From Bacilli bacterium (GTDB taxonomy: Bacteria; Bacillota_I; Bacilli_A; RFN20; CAG-826), in the NCBI GenBank assembly GCA_017619815.1, contig JAFZRR010000043.1, forward strand, positions 1 through 57,141: a DNA stretch of 57,141 nucleotides, in the 5' to 3' direction. The notes beneath the pieces are model-generated. The model was not told the DNA's origin. It saw nothing but the letters and a program-made list of their open reading frames with translations, and ran no database searches. The translations under genes were made by a program, and so were the position numbers. Of the stretch, positions 26,602 through 35,222 are shown one piece after another. Position 1 is the first letter of the stretch. Each line of letters opens with the position of its first letter.

Positions 26602-27813
26602 ATGGATCAAGTATTAAATCAATTAATCAGAAAAGAAACCAAACGCCAAAACATTGGTGTGGAGCTTATTGCTAGTGAAAACTATGCCAGTAAAGAAGTG
26701 AGAAAGATGTGCTCATCTATTCTTACAAATAAATATGCAGAAGGTTACCCACACAAACGTTATTATGGCGGTTGTGAATTTGTCGATCAAATAGAAGAAC
26801 TCGCAATTAGCAGAGTTTGTGAATTGTTTGGTAGCAAATTTGCTAACGTCCAACCACATAGTGGTTCACAAGCTAACGCCGCTGCATATAGAGCATTATT
26901 ACCAGAAGGTGGAAAAATCCTTTCATTAGTTCTTAATGATGGTGGTCATCTTACACATGGTTCCCCAGTTTCATTTTCATCTCATGATTATGAATTCGTA
27001 TTTTATCCATTAGATGGTTCCGGCCACTTGAATTATGAAGGCATCCGTGAATTAGCTTTACAAGAAAAGCCAAACGTTATTCTTGCTGGTTATAGCGCAT
27101 ACCCATACGCAATTGATTTCAAACGCATTGGTGAAATTGCTAAAGAAGTTGGTGCTTATTTCATGGTCGATATGGCGCATATCGCAGGCCTAGTTGCGGC
27201 TGGTGTTCATATGAATCCAGTTCCATATGCTGATATCGTTACTTCCACAACACACAAAACATTAAGAGGCCCACGTGGCGGCATCATCCTCACAAATAGC
27301 GAAGAACTCATTAAGAGAATCAATAGTGCAGTCTTCCCATATTATCAAGGTGGACCACTTTTACATATCATCGCCGCGAAAGCTGTTTGTTTTAAAGAAG
27401 CCTTAAGTGATGACTTCAAAGAGTACGCAAAGCAACTTGTGAGAAACAACAAAGCATGTCGTGATGAATTTGCCAAACTCGGTGATAAAGTTTCTGATAC
27501 CGATAATCATTTATTCTTATTAAATGTTTTGGATTCCTTTGGAATTAATGGCTTAGAAGCCCAAAAGAAACTTGAATTAATCAATATCACCACAAACAAA
27601 AACATGATTCCTAACGATACACTTAAACCAAATAAAACATCTGGTTTACGTATTGGTTTTGCTGCGGTCACAACACGTGGCTGTACCGAAGAAGACGCCA
27701 GACGCATCGCTAGATTAATCCACGGATTCTTATCTAACAAATTAGATGAACAATCCGCTAAGAAAAAAGTTAAAGAAATAGTTAGTAAATGGAAACTAAT
27801 TGAAAAGATCTAA
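26602..27813 (+). CDS. glyA: Serine hydroxymethyltransferase
   Basis: 403 residues. Interconverts serine and glycine with tetrahydrofolate, the main source of one-carbon units. N-terminal VELIASENYAS, the KYAEGYPHKRYYGGCE loop, PHSGSQANAAAY, cofactor aspartate in FMVDMAHIAGLVAAG and the pyridoxal-phosphate lysine in VTSTTHKTLRGPRGG are all present. Strong AGGAGG ribosome site; 12 nt after the GH13 gene, so this housekeeping gene appears to be in the same transcript as two glycosidases. The channel gene follows after 13 nt. Confidence 0.97.
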   Translation: MDQVLNQLIRKETKRQNIGVELIASENYASKEVRKMCSSILTNKYAEGYPHKRYYGGCEFVDQIEELAISRVCELFGSKFANVQPHSGSQANAAAYRALLPEGGKILSLVLNDGGHLTHGSPVSFSSHDYEFVFYPLDGSGHLNYEGIRELALQEKPNVILAGYSAYPYAIDFKRIGEIAKEVGAYFMVDMAHIAGLVAAGVHMNPVPYADIVTSTTHKTLRGPRGGIILTNSEELIKRINSAVFPYYQGGPLLHIIAAKAVCFKEALSDDFKEYAKQLVRNNKACRDEFAKLGDKVSDTDNHLFLLNVLDSFGINGLEAQKKLELINITTNKNMIPNDTLKPNKTSGLRIGFAAVTTRGCTEEDARRIARLIHGFLSNKLDEQSAKKKVKEIVSKWKLIEKI

Positions 27814-27826
27814 GGAGGGGTTGGTC

Positions 27827-29806
27827 ATGAAGAGAAGGAAACAACCAAATCGATTAAAACTTTTCTATTACTCACATCCATATTTTGTCATATTTAATCT
27901 ATTGATTATTTATAACATTATCCTCATCGGCATTGCTGCTTTGATTATGACTTATATCATGCACAATGCTACAGGTTCAGATGGACTTCCACTAATGGAG
28001 TTCAGTCTTGATTCTTATTTCAAAAATTTAGAATACTGCGTTGTCTTCACAATGAATACAGGTGGTATCTACGATCAAGCTCCTATCGGCATCATTATCA
28101 TGAAGGTTGTCTTATCAGTCATTCAAATGATTACCTTTACCGGTGCATTAATTGGCTTAGCAACTTCCATCCTTCAAAGCATGTTTGATAAGAGAATCCA
28201 CAATATTGGAAAAATTAAAATTAAACATCATTATGTCATCTTAGAATGGTCTGCAGTGGGAGCAAATCTTGTTAGAGAACTCTCCTTTATGCACGGTAAT
28301 AAGACGATTGTTATTTTATCAAGTAAAAATCGAGATGAAATTCAAGAAGAGATTGATAATCTCTTTCTCGAAACTGGAACCAGTAAAAAACATCTCAAAT
28401 TATTTATTAAACAAGGCGAAGCTTCTAGTCGAAAAGCCCTAAAAGAAATTAATATCGATAAAGCGGAATCCATCGCTATTTTAGGCGCTTCTTCTTGGCT
28501 TAACGAATCGAAGAAAAATGACTCTGCTTCTTTTAAGATTTTGATGACTGTTTTATCAATCACCAAGACTAGTAACATCGTCATCGAAACAGATGACCCA
28601 GAAGTCACAAAGAACATTCATGACTTAATGCTTGCCTCTACAGATTTAGGCAAAGCCCATATTTCTATCTTCTCTAGAAACACAGTCGTGGGTCATGTTC
28701 TAGCCAAGACTGCGGTCAATGTGAATTATTCAAGTTTGTATTATTCACTTTTATCTTTCCAAAACGGTTCTTTCTATGCGATTGATAAACCATATTCAGT
28801 TACCGAAGCTTTAGAAAGATATAGCAGTTGCTTACCAGCCTTCAGATATCCAATTTCCGACACAAATGATAAAGATTTGCTTTATCTTTCAGGAAAAAAC
28901 GAAAGTTCGATTAGACGCGCTCTTTTACGCAAAAAATACACAAGAGAAGTTTCTTTTAAAAAGAATTTAATCAAAAATTCCTTCACCTTATGTGTTATTG
29001 GCAAAAATGAAAGAAGCAACGCGATTAAAGAAGCTGTTGAAAGACACAATGAATTAAATGAAGGTCAAATCAATTTATTGATTCTCCCATACGATGTTGA
29101 TGTTGAGGAAACATTAACAAAACTTCAAAAGGAAAAAGGACAAAAGAAAATCCTTATTCTCAGTGACAACAATGCCTCTGAAGAAAATATGGATAGCAAT
29201 GTATTCCTAACATTAATCAAAATCAAAGCAAATAAAGATCTCTGTAAAGGCATTGAAACATTTGCGGAAATCTTTGATGAATCTAATAAGTTCTCTTTAG
29301 AGAGTTTGAATATTACGGGTGTTATTATTGCTAACCAAATGGTGGCTATCTATTTAACACAACTCTTATGCCACCCAGAATCTCATAACTTCTATGAAGA
29401 TTTAGTTATTCCAAATGAAACCACAAGTGCGGCGTTTGAAATTCGTTTAGCCAAAGAATTATTAAATGAAAAAGGTGATATCGAATTCACATCACGCGGT
29501 GAATTTGTAAGCGCATTATATGAAGCTAGCAATCATGAATATTTACCAATTGGTTTAATTGGCGAAAAGGAACAAAAGAATATTTTTGATTCCGTGACTG
29601 GTGTTGTTACAGGCGCAGTCGGTGGTGCAGTTAATCTCGCCACAAAGATGGTTTCAAATATCGGCAACGCGCTTACATTAAGCGATACACCTGAAGAAGC
29701 CACATGTGATTTTTCAAATATTTTGTTATTCAATGATCACATTAGAAAGAAAGAAAAACTCGTTATCAAACCAGATACAATCATCATCGTGGTTCATAGA
29801 TTTTAG
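27827..29806 (+). CDS. CASTOR/POLLUX-like ion channel with RCK domains
   Basis: 659 residues. The ATG at 27827 is chosen for its GGAGGGG site; a longer reading adds nine residues inside glyA. Two membrane segments (~20-45 and ~86-115) flank a short loop, EYCVVFTMNTGGIYD (~69-83), placed like a pore helix and filter but without the potassium filter GYG. The rest is two NAD-binding-like RCK domains: first from ~130 (IKHHYVILEWSAVGANLVREL), second from ~395 (SFTLCVIGKNERSNAIKEA). This layout matches the CASTOR/POLLUX (DMI1) family of plant nuclear channels and their bacterial relatives; bacterial roles are poorly known. Late in the sequence is an odd glycine/alanine-rich stretch, VTGVVTGAVGGAVNLATKM. 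Confidence 0.75.
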   Translation: MKRRKQPNRLKLFYYSHPYFVIFNLLIIYNIILIGIAALIMTYIMHNATGSDGLPLMEFSLDSYFKNLEYCVVFTMNTGGIYDQAPIGIIIMKVVLSVIQMITFTGALIGLATSILQSMFDKRIHNIGKIKIKHHYVILEWSAVGANLVRELSFMHGNKTIVILSSKNRDEIQEEIDNLFLETGTSKKHLKLFIKQGEASSRKALKEINIDKAESIAILGASSWLNESKKNDSASFKILMTVLSITKTSNIVIETDDPEVTKNIHDLMLASTDLGKAHISIFSRNTVVGHVLAKTAVNVNYSSLYYSLLSFQNGSFYAIDKPYSVTEALERYSSCLPAFRYPISDTNDKDLLYLSGKNESSIRRALLRKKYTREVSFKKNLIKNSFTLCVIGKNERSNAIKEAVERHNELNEGQINLLILPYDVDVEETLTKLQKEKGQKKILILSDNNASEENMDSNVFLTLIKIKANKDLCKGIETFAEIFDESNKFSLESLNITGVIIANQMVAIYLTQLLCHPESHNFYEDLVIPNETTSAAFEIRLAKELLNEKGDIEFTSRGEFVSALYEASNHEYLPIGLIGEKEQKNIFDSVTGVVTGAVGGAVNLATKMVSNIGNALTLSDTPEEATCDFSNILLFNDHIRKKEKLVIKPDTIIIVVHRF

Positions 29807-29814
29807 GAGTAATT

Positions 29815-30741
29815 ATGAAAGATTTTAAAGAAATAATTATCAAAGATAATTTTTATCAATCTTCATCATTTTTTCCAATGCCTTTAACATTAATTGGAAC
29901 ACTCAATGAAGATGGCTCTTTAACAAGCTATGGAGCTTATTCTTTGATTTTCCCTTATTACATCGCGGGCAAAGGATATTACGCAATGGTGCTTGAATGT
30001 CGCAATACCTCTAATACCGCAAAAGGATTGTTGAGACATGGAAAATGCACAATCAATTTCCTTCCATATACAAAGAAGGGATTTAAGCAACATGTTGACT
30101 GTGGATTCCCTGGAGACACTCCGGAAGAAAAGATGAAAGACTTTTCATTCACGCCAGTTGATGGAAAATCACAAGAAGAACATCCTGATGAAAAGTATCC
30201 AAAGATTTTAAATGAAGCACTTCAAGTATTTGAATGTACTTGGGTTAAAGAACTCGATGGTGCACAAAATGATAAAGTCCAAGAAGAATATGATGGGCCA
30301 TATCATGATTTCAACGGCATCACCTCTAAGTATGGTGCTCATTTCATTTTGAAAATCGATCACATCTTATTGAAAGACAAATACTACAATTCCTTAATCA
30401 ATGGTGCGACCAGAAGTAATTTCTGTCCATTACCCACAAACTGGGGATATAGAGATAGCAAAGATTTCTGGTGCAGTGATTATAGAAAACCAAGAGCTAC
30501 AGGTATTCCAAATCGAGAAATTGATATTTCTTCATTAAAATATGCTGCCACAAGACTCAATACTGATGTACAATTTACAGACGAGGCCTTGAAAACTTTA
30601 GTAAAAGTCCCTCGACCATTCCTAAAGCTTGTTCTTCAAGGTTGCGTAAAATGGGCAGATGAAAATGGAGTGAAAATCATCACTGAAAAAGAGATGAAAA
30701 TAATCTCCGACAAGAGATCTGCAGAAAAGAGTAAAAAGTAA
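29815..30741 (+). CDS. Flavin reductase-like protein with PCP_red-like C-terminus
   Basis: 308 residues. Residues ~1-205 fit the FMN-binding split-barrel fold of flavin reductase-like proteins (SSSFFPMPLTLIGTLNEDGS, SYGAYSLIFPYYIAGKGYY, CTINFLPYT). The last ~55 residues resemble the small PCP_red domain first described at the end of protochlorophyllide reductase subunit B: FTDEALKTLVKVPRPF, LQGCVKWADENGVK and IITEKEMKII. A flavoprotein role in redox or binding of flavin is likely; the substrate is unknown. It sits 8 nt after the channel gene with a GGAG ribosome site and 1 nt before a small membrane protein. Confidence 0.7.
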   Translation: MKDFKEIIIKDNFYQSSSFFPMPLTLIGTLNEDGSLTSYGAYSLIFPYYIAGKGYYAMVLECRNTSNTAKGLLRHGKCTINFLPYTKKGFKQHVDCGFPGDTPEEKMKDFSFTPVDGKSQEEHPDEKYPKILNEALQVFECTWVKELDGAQNDKVQEEYDGPYHDFNGITSKYGAHFILKIDHILLKDKYYNSLINGATRSNFCPLPTNWGYRDSKDFWCSDYRKPRATGIPNREIDISSLKYAATRLNTDVQFTDEALKTLVKVPRPFLKLVLQGCVKWADENGVKIITEKEMKIISDKRSAEKSKK

Positions 30742-30742
30742 T

Positions 30743-31168
30743 ATGAAAAAAGCATCAAGGATTTTATTAACTATCGGTGGTGTCTTCCACATTGTTGATG
30801 GTGTCAGCTTCTTTATTGCGGCATTAGTTTTCTTAATTGGATCAATCATCTTCTTCGCTACCGGTGCTAACTGGTTTGGATTCATTTATGATTCAGTTGA
30901 TACAGAAGAAACCATGACAATAGCTATGACAATGTCTGCCATCATCTATATTGTGTGTGCGTTGATGTTCGTGGGATTTGGAATTATGTCCATTATCGCC
31001 GCAAGACTTACATTTAATGCAATCGAAAATGGTAACAAGACAAAATACATCACGGTCATTGTGCTAAGTGCTTTATTAGATGTTATAGCCGCTATTGTTG
31101 GTTCAATCTTTGGATTAATTACATTAAATAAAGAAAAGAACGAAAAAGAACCTGAAGTGGTTGAATAG
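30743..31168 (+). CDS. Small four-helix membrane protein, unknown
   Basis: 141 residues with four hydrophobic segments (~8-42 as one or two, ~58-85, ~100-130) and a charged C-terminus (NKEKNEKEPEVVE). Not recognised; the size and layout are like the DUF4064-type membrane proteins of Firmicutes, a guess. One nt after the flavin reductase-like gene and last of the plus-strand unit; 1 nt separates its stop from the converging ribokinase stop, and its terminator lies inside ribokinase. Confidence 0.75.
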   Translation: MKKASRILLTIGGVFHIVDGVSFFIAALVFLIGSIIFFATGANWFGFIYDSVDTEETMTIAMTMSAIIYIVCALMFVGFGIMSIIAARLTFNAIENGNKTKYITVIVLSALLDVIAAIVGSIFGLITLNKEKNEKEPEVVE

Positions 31169-31169
31169 A

Positions 31170-32051
31170 TTATTCAATCTCAGAACGATGAGGGAGCGAC
31201 GCAATCGCTCCTTTTCTTGTGACTGCAATGGATGAAACTTTACTGGCAAACTTCATTGCTTCTTTAACATGCTTACCCTCGCTTAATGCGGTAACAAAGG
31301 CACCGCAATAACTATCACCCGCTCCAGTGGTATCAATTGCATCAACCTTGTGTGGAGCAATAGTAAATGAATCATTTTTATCAACATACAAACTACCTTT
31401 TTCGCCAAGAGTAACAATGACGCGTTTGATACCTTTTCTAATCAAGGATTTTGCTCTTTGTTCAAAGTCTCCATTGATGTCTGGAGTGAAGTATTCTAAC
31501 TCATGTTCGTTAGGAATAAAAAAGTCGATATATTTGAAAGCTGAAGAAGGTACTTCATGGTATGGAGCAGGGTTCAAAATGACAGTTAAGCCCTCCTCCT
31601 TCGCTTTGCTCATTGCATAGACAATTGTGTCCACAGGATTTTCAAGTTGCAATAGCAAAAAATCAAATTTTGAAAAGTCAATCTTATCAATATCCTCTTT
31701 TGTGATGTCCATATTTGACCCTGGAACAATCACTATTCTATTCTCAGCATTTTGGGTTTCGATGGTAATGCTTGCAACCCCTGTATTTTGTTCAGAAATT
31801 TTAAGATTTGCATGTAAGCCAATGCTGTTTAAAAACTCTTGAACTCTTCTTCCGTTGTCATCATTTCCGACAGCACCATAAAACTCCACATTGCCATTTA
31901 AAAAGTGAATGGCACAAGCTTGGTTTGCGCCCTTGCCACCGATGTTGGATAAAAAGGATTCTCCATAGACAGTGGTGCCAGGTTCAGGAAGAACAGAAGT
32001 ATATGTTACATTGTCGATAGAAATGCTACCGATGACTAAAACCTTTTTCAT
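31170..32051 (-). CDS. rbsK: Ribokinase (PfkB family)
   Basis: 293 residues. Phosphorylates ribose to ribose-5-phosphate. N-terminal PfkB signature SNIGGKGANQACAIHFLNG, and C-terminal signature DAIDTTGAGDSYCGAF with the catalytic aspartate and anion hole. NPAPYHEV and VTLGEKG fit ribokinase better than fructokinase. Its start overlaps the stop of the nucleoside hydrolase gene by one base (TAATG), so the two are translated together: the hydrolase releases ribose and this enzyme traps it. Its last codons contain a terminator hairpin for the opposite strand. Confidence 0.92.
   Translation of the reverse strand: MKKVLVIGSISIDNVTYTSVLPEPGTTVYGESFLSNIGGKGANQACAIHFLNGNVEFYGAVGNDDNGRRVQEFLNSIGLHANLKISEQNTGVASITIETQNAENRIVIVPGSNMDITKEDIDKIDFSKFDFLLLQLENPVDTIVYAMSKAKEEGLTVILNPAPYHEVPSSAFKYIDFFIPNEHELEYFTPDINGDFEQRAKSLIRKGIKRVIVTLGEKGSLYVDKNDSFTIAPHKVDAIDTTGAGDSYCGAFVTALSEGKHVKEAMKFASKVSSIAVTRKGAIASLPHRSEIE
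31193..31216 (+). terminator. Plus-strand terminator inside ribokinase
   Basis: GGAGCGA (31193-31199), loop CGCAA, TCGCTCC (31205-31211), then TTTTC, all inside the last codons of the converging rbsK. It would end the long plus-strand GH36-to-membrane-protein transcript. Confidence 0.75.
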
Positions 32052-32974
32052 TAGTAAGCCCTGATTCCTTGCTCAACAATATCCCAGTATTTTGCAACAT
32101 CAATATCCATGGCAACATAGGCGTTATGTGGTGCGTGTAGATAGTCAAAAACATCGCAATTTGTTCTGCCATAACTTGGGCCGTGAGATATATCAATTAC
32201 TACATTCATTTTTTCAAATTTAATCAAGTTTCCATCGATGATGGAAGCGATAGTGGCGGGATCATGCAAAGGACCTGCTTTTACACCAAATGTTTTTCTT
32301 TGGTTTTCATTAAAAACTCTCATTAATTTAACAAACATATCGCTTGCCTTATTATTGATCTTTTCCATTCTACTAATCACTTCATCAGTGACGATAACTT
32401 TTCTTGTGACATTAAGACCAACCATCTTCACAGTGACACCGCTTGAGAAAACGACATGTGCAGCTTCTGGATCGCACATAATATTGAATTCTGCTGCAGG
32501 ACTTGTGTTTCCGTTATCAACAGAACCACCCATGATAATAATTTCATCTAATCTTTCTAAGATTCTTGGCTCCATTTTGATTGCCATTGCAACATTGGTT
32601 AATGGACCAGTGGCAACGATAGTGACTTTGTCATTGTTCATTACGGAATCAATTATTAATTGAACACCGTGTCTTTTATCAAATTTGTCACCATAATCTG
32701 GAAATTCAAAACCATCTAATCCACTTTCACCATGGATAGCAGCACATATAACTCTTTCTCTCACCATTGGGAATTCACATCCAACACAAATTGGAACGTT
32801 GATTCCTAAATATGTAGCGACATTTAAAGCATTTCTTGCTGTCTTTTGAATTGTTTGATTACCAGCAACAACACTGATACCTAGTAAGTTGATATTTGGG
32901 TTTTTACCCGCTAATAAAATAGCCACCGCATCATCGTGACCAGGATCGCAATCTAAGATAATATTTCTTTTCAT
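32051..32974 (-). CDS. Nucleoside hydrolase
   Basis: 307 residues. Splits nucleosides into ribose and base. The calcium-binding N-terminal signature is ILDCDPGHDDAVAILLA; further family motifs are TIVATGPLTNVAMA, IIMGGSVDNGNTSPAAEFNIMCDPEAA (split here across two strands) and the C-terminal GPLHDPATIA. It resembles the pyrimidine-preferring RihA/RihB group, though base preference cannot be settled. First gene of a two-gene salvage operon with rbsK. TTAGGAAA ribosome site. Confidence 0.93.
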   Translation of the reverse strand: MKRNIILDCDPGHDDAVAILLAGKNPNINLLGISVVAGNQTIQKTARNALNVATYLGINVPICVGCEFPMVRERVICAAIHGESGLDGFEFPDYGDKFDKRHGVQLIIDSVMNNDKVTIVATGPLTNVAMAIKMEPRILERLDEIIIMGGSVDNGNTSPAAEFNIMCDPEAAHVVFSSGVTVKMVGLNVTRKVIVTDEVISRMEKINNKASDMFVKLMRVFNENQRKTFGVKAGPLHDPATIASIIDGNLIKFEKMNVVIDISHGPSYGRTNCDVFDYLHAPHNAYVAMDIDVAKYWDIVEQGIRAY

Positions 32975-32998
32975 ATTATGTATTTCCTAACTATTTTT

Positions 32999-33027
32999 AG
33001 ATTAATGTTTTCAATATAATTGTTCAA
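32999..33027 (-). promoter_or_regulatory. Candidate promoter of the nucleoside hydrolase operon
   Basis: On the minus strand TTGAAC (33027-33022), 17-nt spacer, TAATCT (33004-32999), with about 18 nt of leader. A plus-strand TATAAT at 33015-33020 may serve the divergent DUF3810-like gene. Confidence 0.4.
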
Positions 33028-33057
33028 TTATTAAATCATTTGAATTACACTAAATTT

Positions 33058-34197
33058 ATGAAAAAATTCATAAAGAATCACATTCCCTTCCTTATAATGT
33101 CTTTCATTTTGTTATTAATGATTGTTTTTCTAATCGTTATGTCTGTTCTTCAACAAAACGCTCATATCGCTGAACAATGGACTAGATCATTTGGAAGACA
33201 ATATACAAAAGCAATGTCTGCATTTAACAGTAACTTCTTGTTTAGCATCACTGAAGCAAGTGCGATTATCGTTATTATTTCATGTGTCTTCTTCTTAGGG
33301 TGGGGTTTCTCATTCTTAGGAAATAAAAAAGTCTGGCCATTTGTTCATAGAGCAATGATGGTGACTTTAATTATCGTAGGCACAGTCACAATGTATAACG
33401 CGAGTGTTGGTTTTGCATACACTCGTGAAAAACTTCCAATAGAAGGATATACAGGAGAAATCAAAAAAGAGGATTTTAGAGCCATTGCTGAATATTTCGT
33501 GGAAGATTATAACAACTGTGCCAAAGAGCTTGGAATCGACGAAAAAGGCGAATTAATCATGCCTTATAAGTATGAAGATATGATTGCGAAGATTCGTTTA
33601 GAATTTAACAAGTTAAATGATGATTATTTTAGCGACACAGTTGCTCATCCAAAAGCACTAGAAACTTCTGGTTTATTTACCACAGTGGGAATCGTCGGAA
33701 TGTACTTTGGAGTATTAGGTGAGGCTAATTACAGCACCTATAGCACAAATGCGGAATTACCATTCTGCATCGCACATGAATTATGTCACTCAATAGGAGT
33801 AATGAGAGAAGATGACGCTCAGTTCTTATCATTCTATTTATTATCCACAAGTACTGATCCATTGCTTAGATATTCTGCTTACTACAACACCATCAGCAGT
33901 ATTTTAGGAATCACTTTCTACACTGGTAACAGTGATGACTATGATGAAGTGAGAAATCAAATTTGCGATGAAATAAAAATCAACTATAGATATATCTATA
34001 ATCATTGGAAAAATAAGATGTTCTTATATGATTTAGGAAACGCTATTAATGACTGGTATTTAAAAACTTTCAGTCAGAAGAAAGGCACCTCTTCATATAA
34101 CGACACACCAACAGAAATTGATCCTGGTGGATTTGTAATTACACTCTCCAATTATCAAAGTATTTATTTTAAAATATATTACGACAATCATATTTAG
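33058..34197 (+). CDS. DUF3810-like membrane metallopeptidase
   Basis: About 379 residues from the ATG at 33058 (a TTG 18 nt earlier is possible; neither has a ribosome site). Three N-terminal membrane segments (~8-30, ~60-85, ~95-115) are followed by a large outer or cytoplasmic domain with the zinc-protease motif IAHELCHSIGVMREDDAQF (HELCH, then a downstream glutamate/aspartate). This matches DUF3810-type proteins; no substrate is known. The stop codon overlaps the AGGAGG site of the mini-rubredoxin gene, so they share a message. Confidence 0.8.
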   Translation: MKKFIKNHIPFLIMSFILLLMIVFLIVMSVLQQNAHIAEQWTRSFGRQYTKAMSAFNSNFLFSITEASAIIVIISCVFFLGWGFSFLGNKKVWPFVHRAMMVTLIIVGTVTMYNASVGFAYTREKLPIEGYTGEIKKEDFRAIAEYFVEDYNNCAKELGIDEKGELIMPYKYEDMIAKIRLEFNKLNDDYFSDTVAHPKALETSGLFTTVGIVGMYFGVLGEANYSTYSTNAELPFCIAHELCHSIGVMREDDAQFLSFYLLSTSTDPLLRYSAYYNTISSILGITFYTGNSDDYDEVRNQICDEIKINYRYIYNHWKNKMFLYDLGNAINDWYLKTFSQKKGTSSYNDTPTEIDPGGFVITLSNYQSIYFKIYYDNHI

Positions 34198-34208
34198 GAG
34201 GAATTATC

Positions 34209-34346
34209 ATGGAAGAAAAGAAACTTCATCATTTTCAATGCACTGTTTGTGGATACGTCTATGAAACAGAAGAAGATGAATTACCAGATGATTTTGTTTG
34301 CCCAGTTTGTGGCGTCGGAAAAGAAATGTTTGTCAAAGTTGACTAA
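34209..34346 (+). CDS. Mini-rubredoxin
   Basis: 45 residues, starting at the ATG behind AGGAGG. Two rubredoxin knuckles bind one iron: CTVCGY (Cys11, Cys14) and CPVCG (Cys31, Cys34). The edges match ordinary rubredoxin (CTVCGYVYETEE at one end, LPDDFVCPVCGVGKEMF at the other), but only 16 residues separate the cysteine pairs, against about 29 in standard rubredoxin; the middle loop is missing. Likely a small one-electron carrier in the cytoplasm. Eleven nt after the DUF3810-like gene; a short inverted repeat (ACTAAT/ATTAGT) covers its stop codon. Confidence 0.85.
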   Translation: MEEKKLHHFQCTVCGYVYETEEDELPDDFVCPVCGVGKEMFVKVD

Positions 34347-34380
34347 TTATTAAATTAGTAACATTGAAACTTAAATATGA

Positions 34381-34407
34381 ATCATCAATGTTTTCGGATG
34401 ATATAAT
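34381..34407 (+). promoter_or_regulatory. Aquaporin promoter with inverted repeat
   Basis: TATAAT at 34402-34407, about 22 nt before the aquaporin ATG. An inverted repeat ATCATC (34381-34386) and GATGAT (34397-34402) overlaps the -10 box and could be an operator. No clear -35. Confidence 0.45.
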
Positions 34408-34429
34408 TTTGGGGAAAGGAGAATTTATT

Positions 34430-35170
34430 ATGTTGAAAAAACTAGCTGCTGAATTTGTTGCTACAATGATTCTTGTTCTCATTGGTTGCGGTGTCGCAAT
34501 TGGTGTTGGATGTGGTGATAACGCTGGTATCGTTGCTACAGCTGCTGCATTTGGTGTTTCCATCATCGTCTTAGCTTACACAGTTGGCCAAGTCTCTGGT
34601 GGTCATGCAAACCCAGCCGTCTCATTAGCAATGGCTATCCGTGGTGACATCTCATGGAAAGAATTTGCATTATATGCATTAGCTCAAGTTCTTGGTGCAT
34701 TAGTCGGTAGTGGTATCTTAGCTTTAATCTTCTTAACAGTTAAGAGTACTGGTGCAAACGGCATCGGCGCTCCATTAATCAATGCTGTCACAGATGCAGG
34801 TTTGAAAGATAATGGTGCTAAATTTGCTGCATTAGGTCTTGCCGTCTTAGTTGAAATCGTTTTAACATTCCTCTTCATCCTTCTCATCCTTGGTGTTACA
34901 TCCAAGAAAGAATGGGGTGGCTTTGCAGGTTTATTAATCGGTATCGCTTTATTCGGTATCCACTTAGTTGGTATTCCATTAACCGGAACATCAGTCAACC
35001 CAGCCAGAGGCTTATCCGCACTTGTCTTCTCAATGTTTACCGGTAAAGACGTTGGCGATAAAGCATTAATGCTTATCCCAGCCGTTGTTGCTCCATTCAT
35101 CGGTGCTGCTTTAGCAGCATTAGTGTGGAAGCTCTTTGCGGGCAAAAAAGAAGCAAAAGAAGCTGAATAA
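34430..35170 (+). CDS. aqpZ: Aquaporin (AqpZ-type)
   Basis: 246 residues with six membrane segments and two half-helices. Both pore motifs are intact: GGHANPAVSLAMA and GTSVNPARGLSALVF, with the selectivity arginine after the second NPA. The fifth helix (GIHLVGIPLTGTSVNPAR) has the histidine found in water channels and lacks the aspartate loop of glycerol facilitators, so water transport is more likely than glycerol. The ATG at 34430 is chosen for AAAGGAG and because helix 1 starts there; an upstream ATG at 34364 adds 22 unrelated residues. Own promoter and terminator. Confidence 0.93.
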   Translation: MLKKLAAEFVATMILVLIGCGVAIGVGCGDNAGIVATAAAFGVSIIVLAYTVGQVSGGHANPAVSLAMAIRGDISWKEFALYALAQVLGALVGSGILALIFLTVKSTGANGIGAPLINAVTDAGLKDNGAKFAALGLAVLVEIVLTFLFILLILGVTSKKEWGGFAGLLIGIALFGIHLVGIPLTGTSVNPARGLSALVFSMFTGKDVGDKALMLIPAVVAPFIGAALAALVWKLFAGKKEAKEAE

Positions 35171-35190
35171 TTCTCATTACAAATAAAATA

Positions 35191-35220
35191 AAGCCGCTAG
35201 GTTCGTCCCAGCGGTTTTAT
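35191..35220. terminator. Bidirectional terminator between aqpZ and pepT
   Basis: AAGCCGCT (35191-35198), loop, AGCGGTTT (35210-35217), with A-rich and T-rich flanks (AAATAAAATA and TTTTATTTTT). Confidence 0.85.
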
Positions 35221-35222
35221 TT

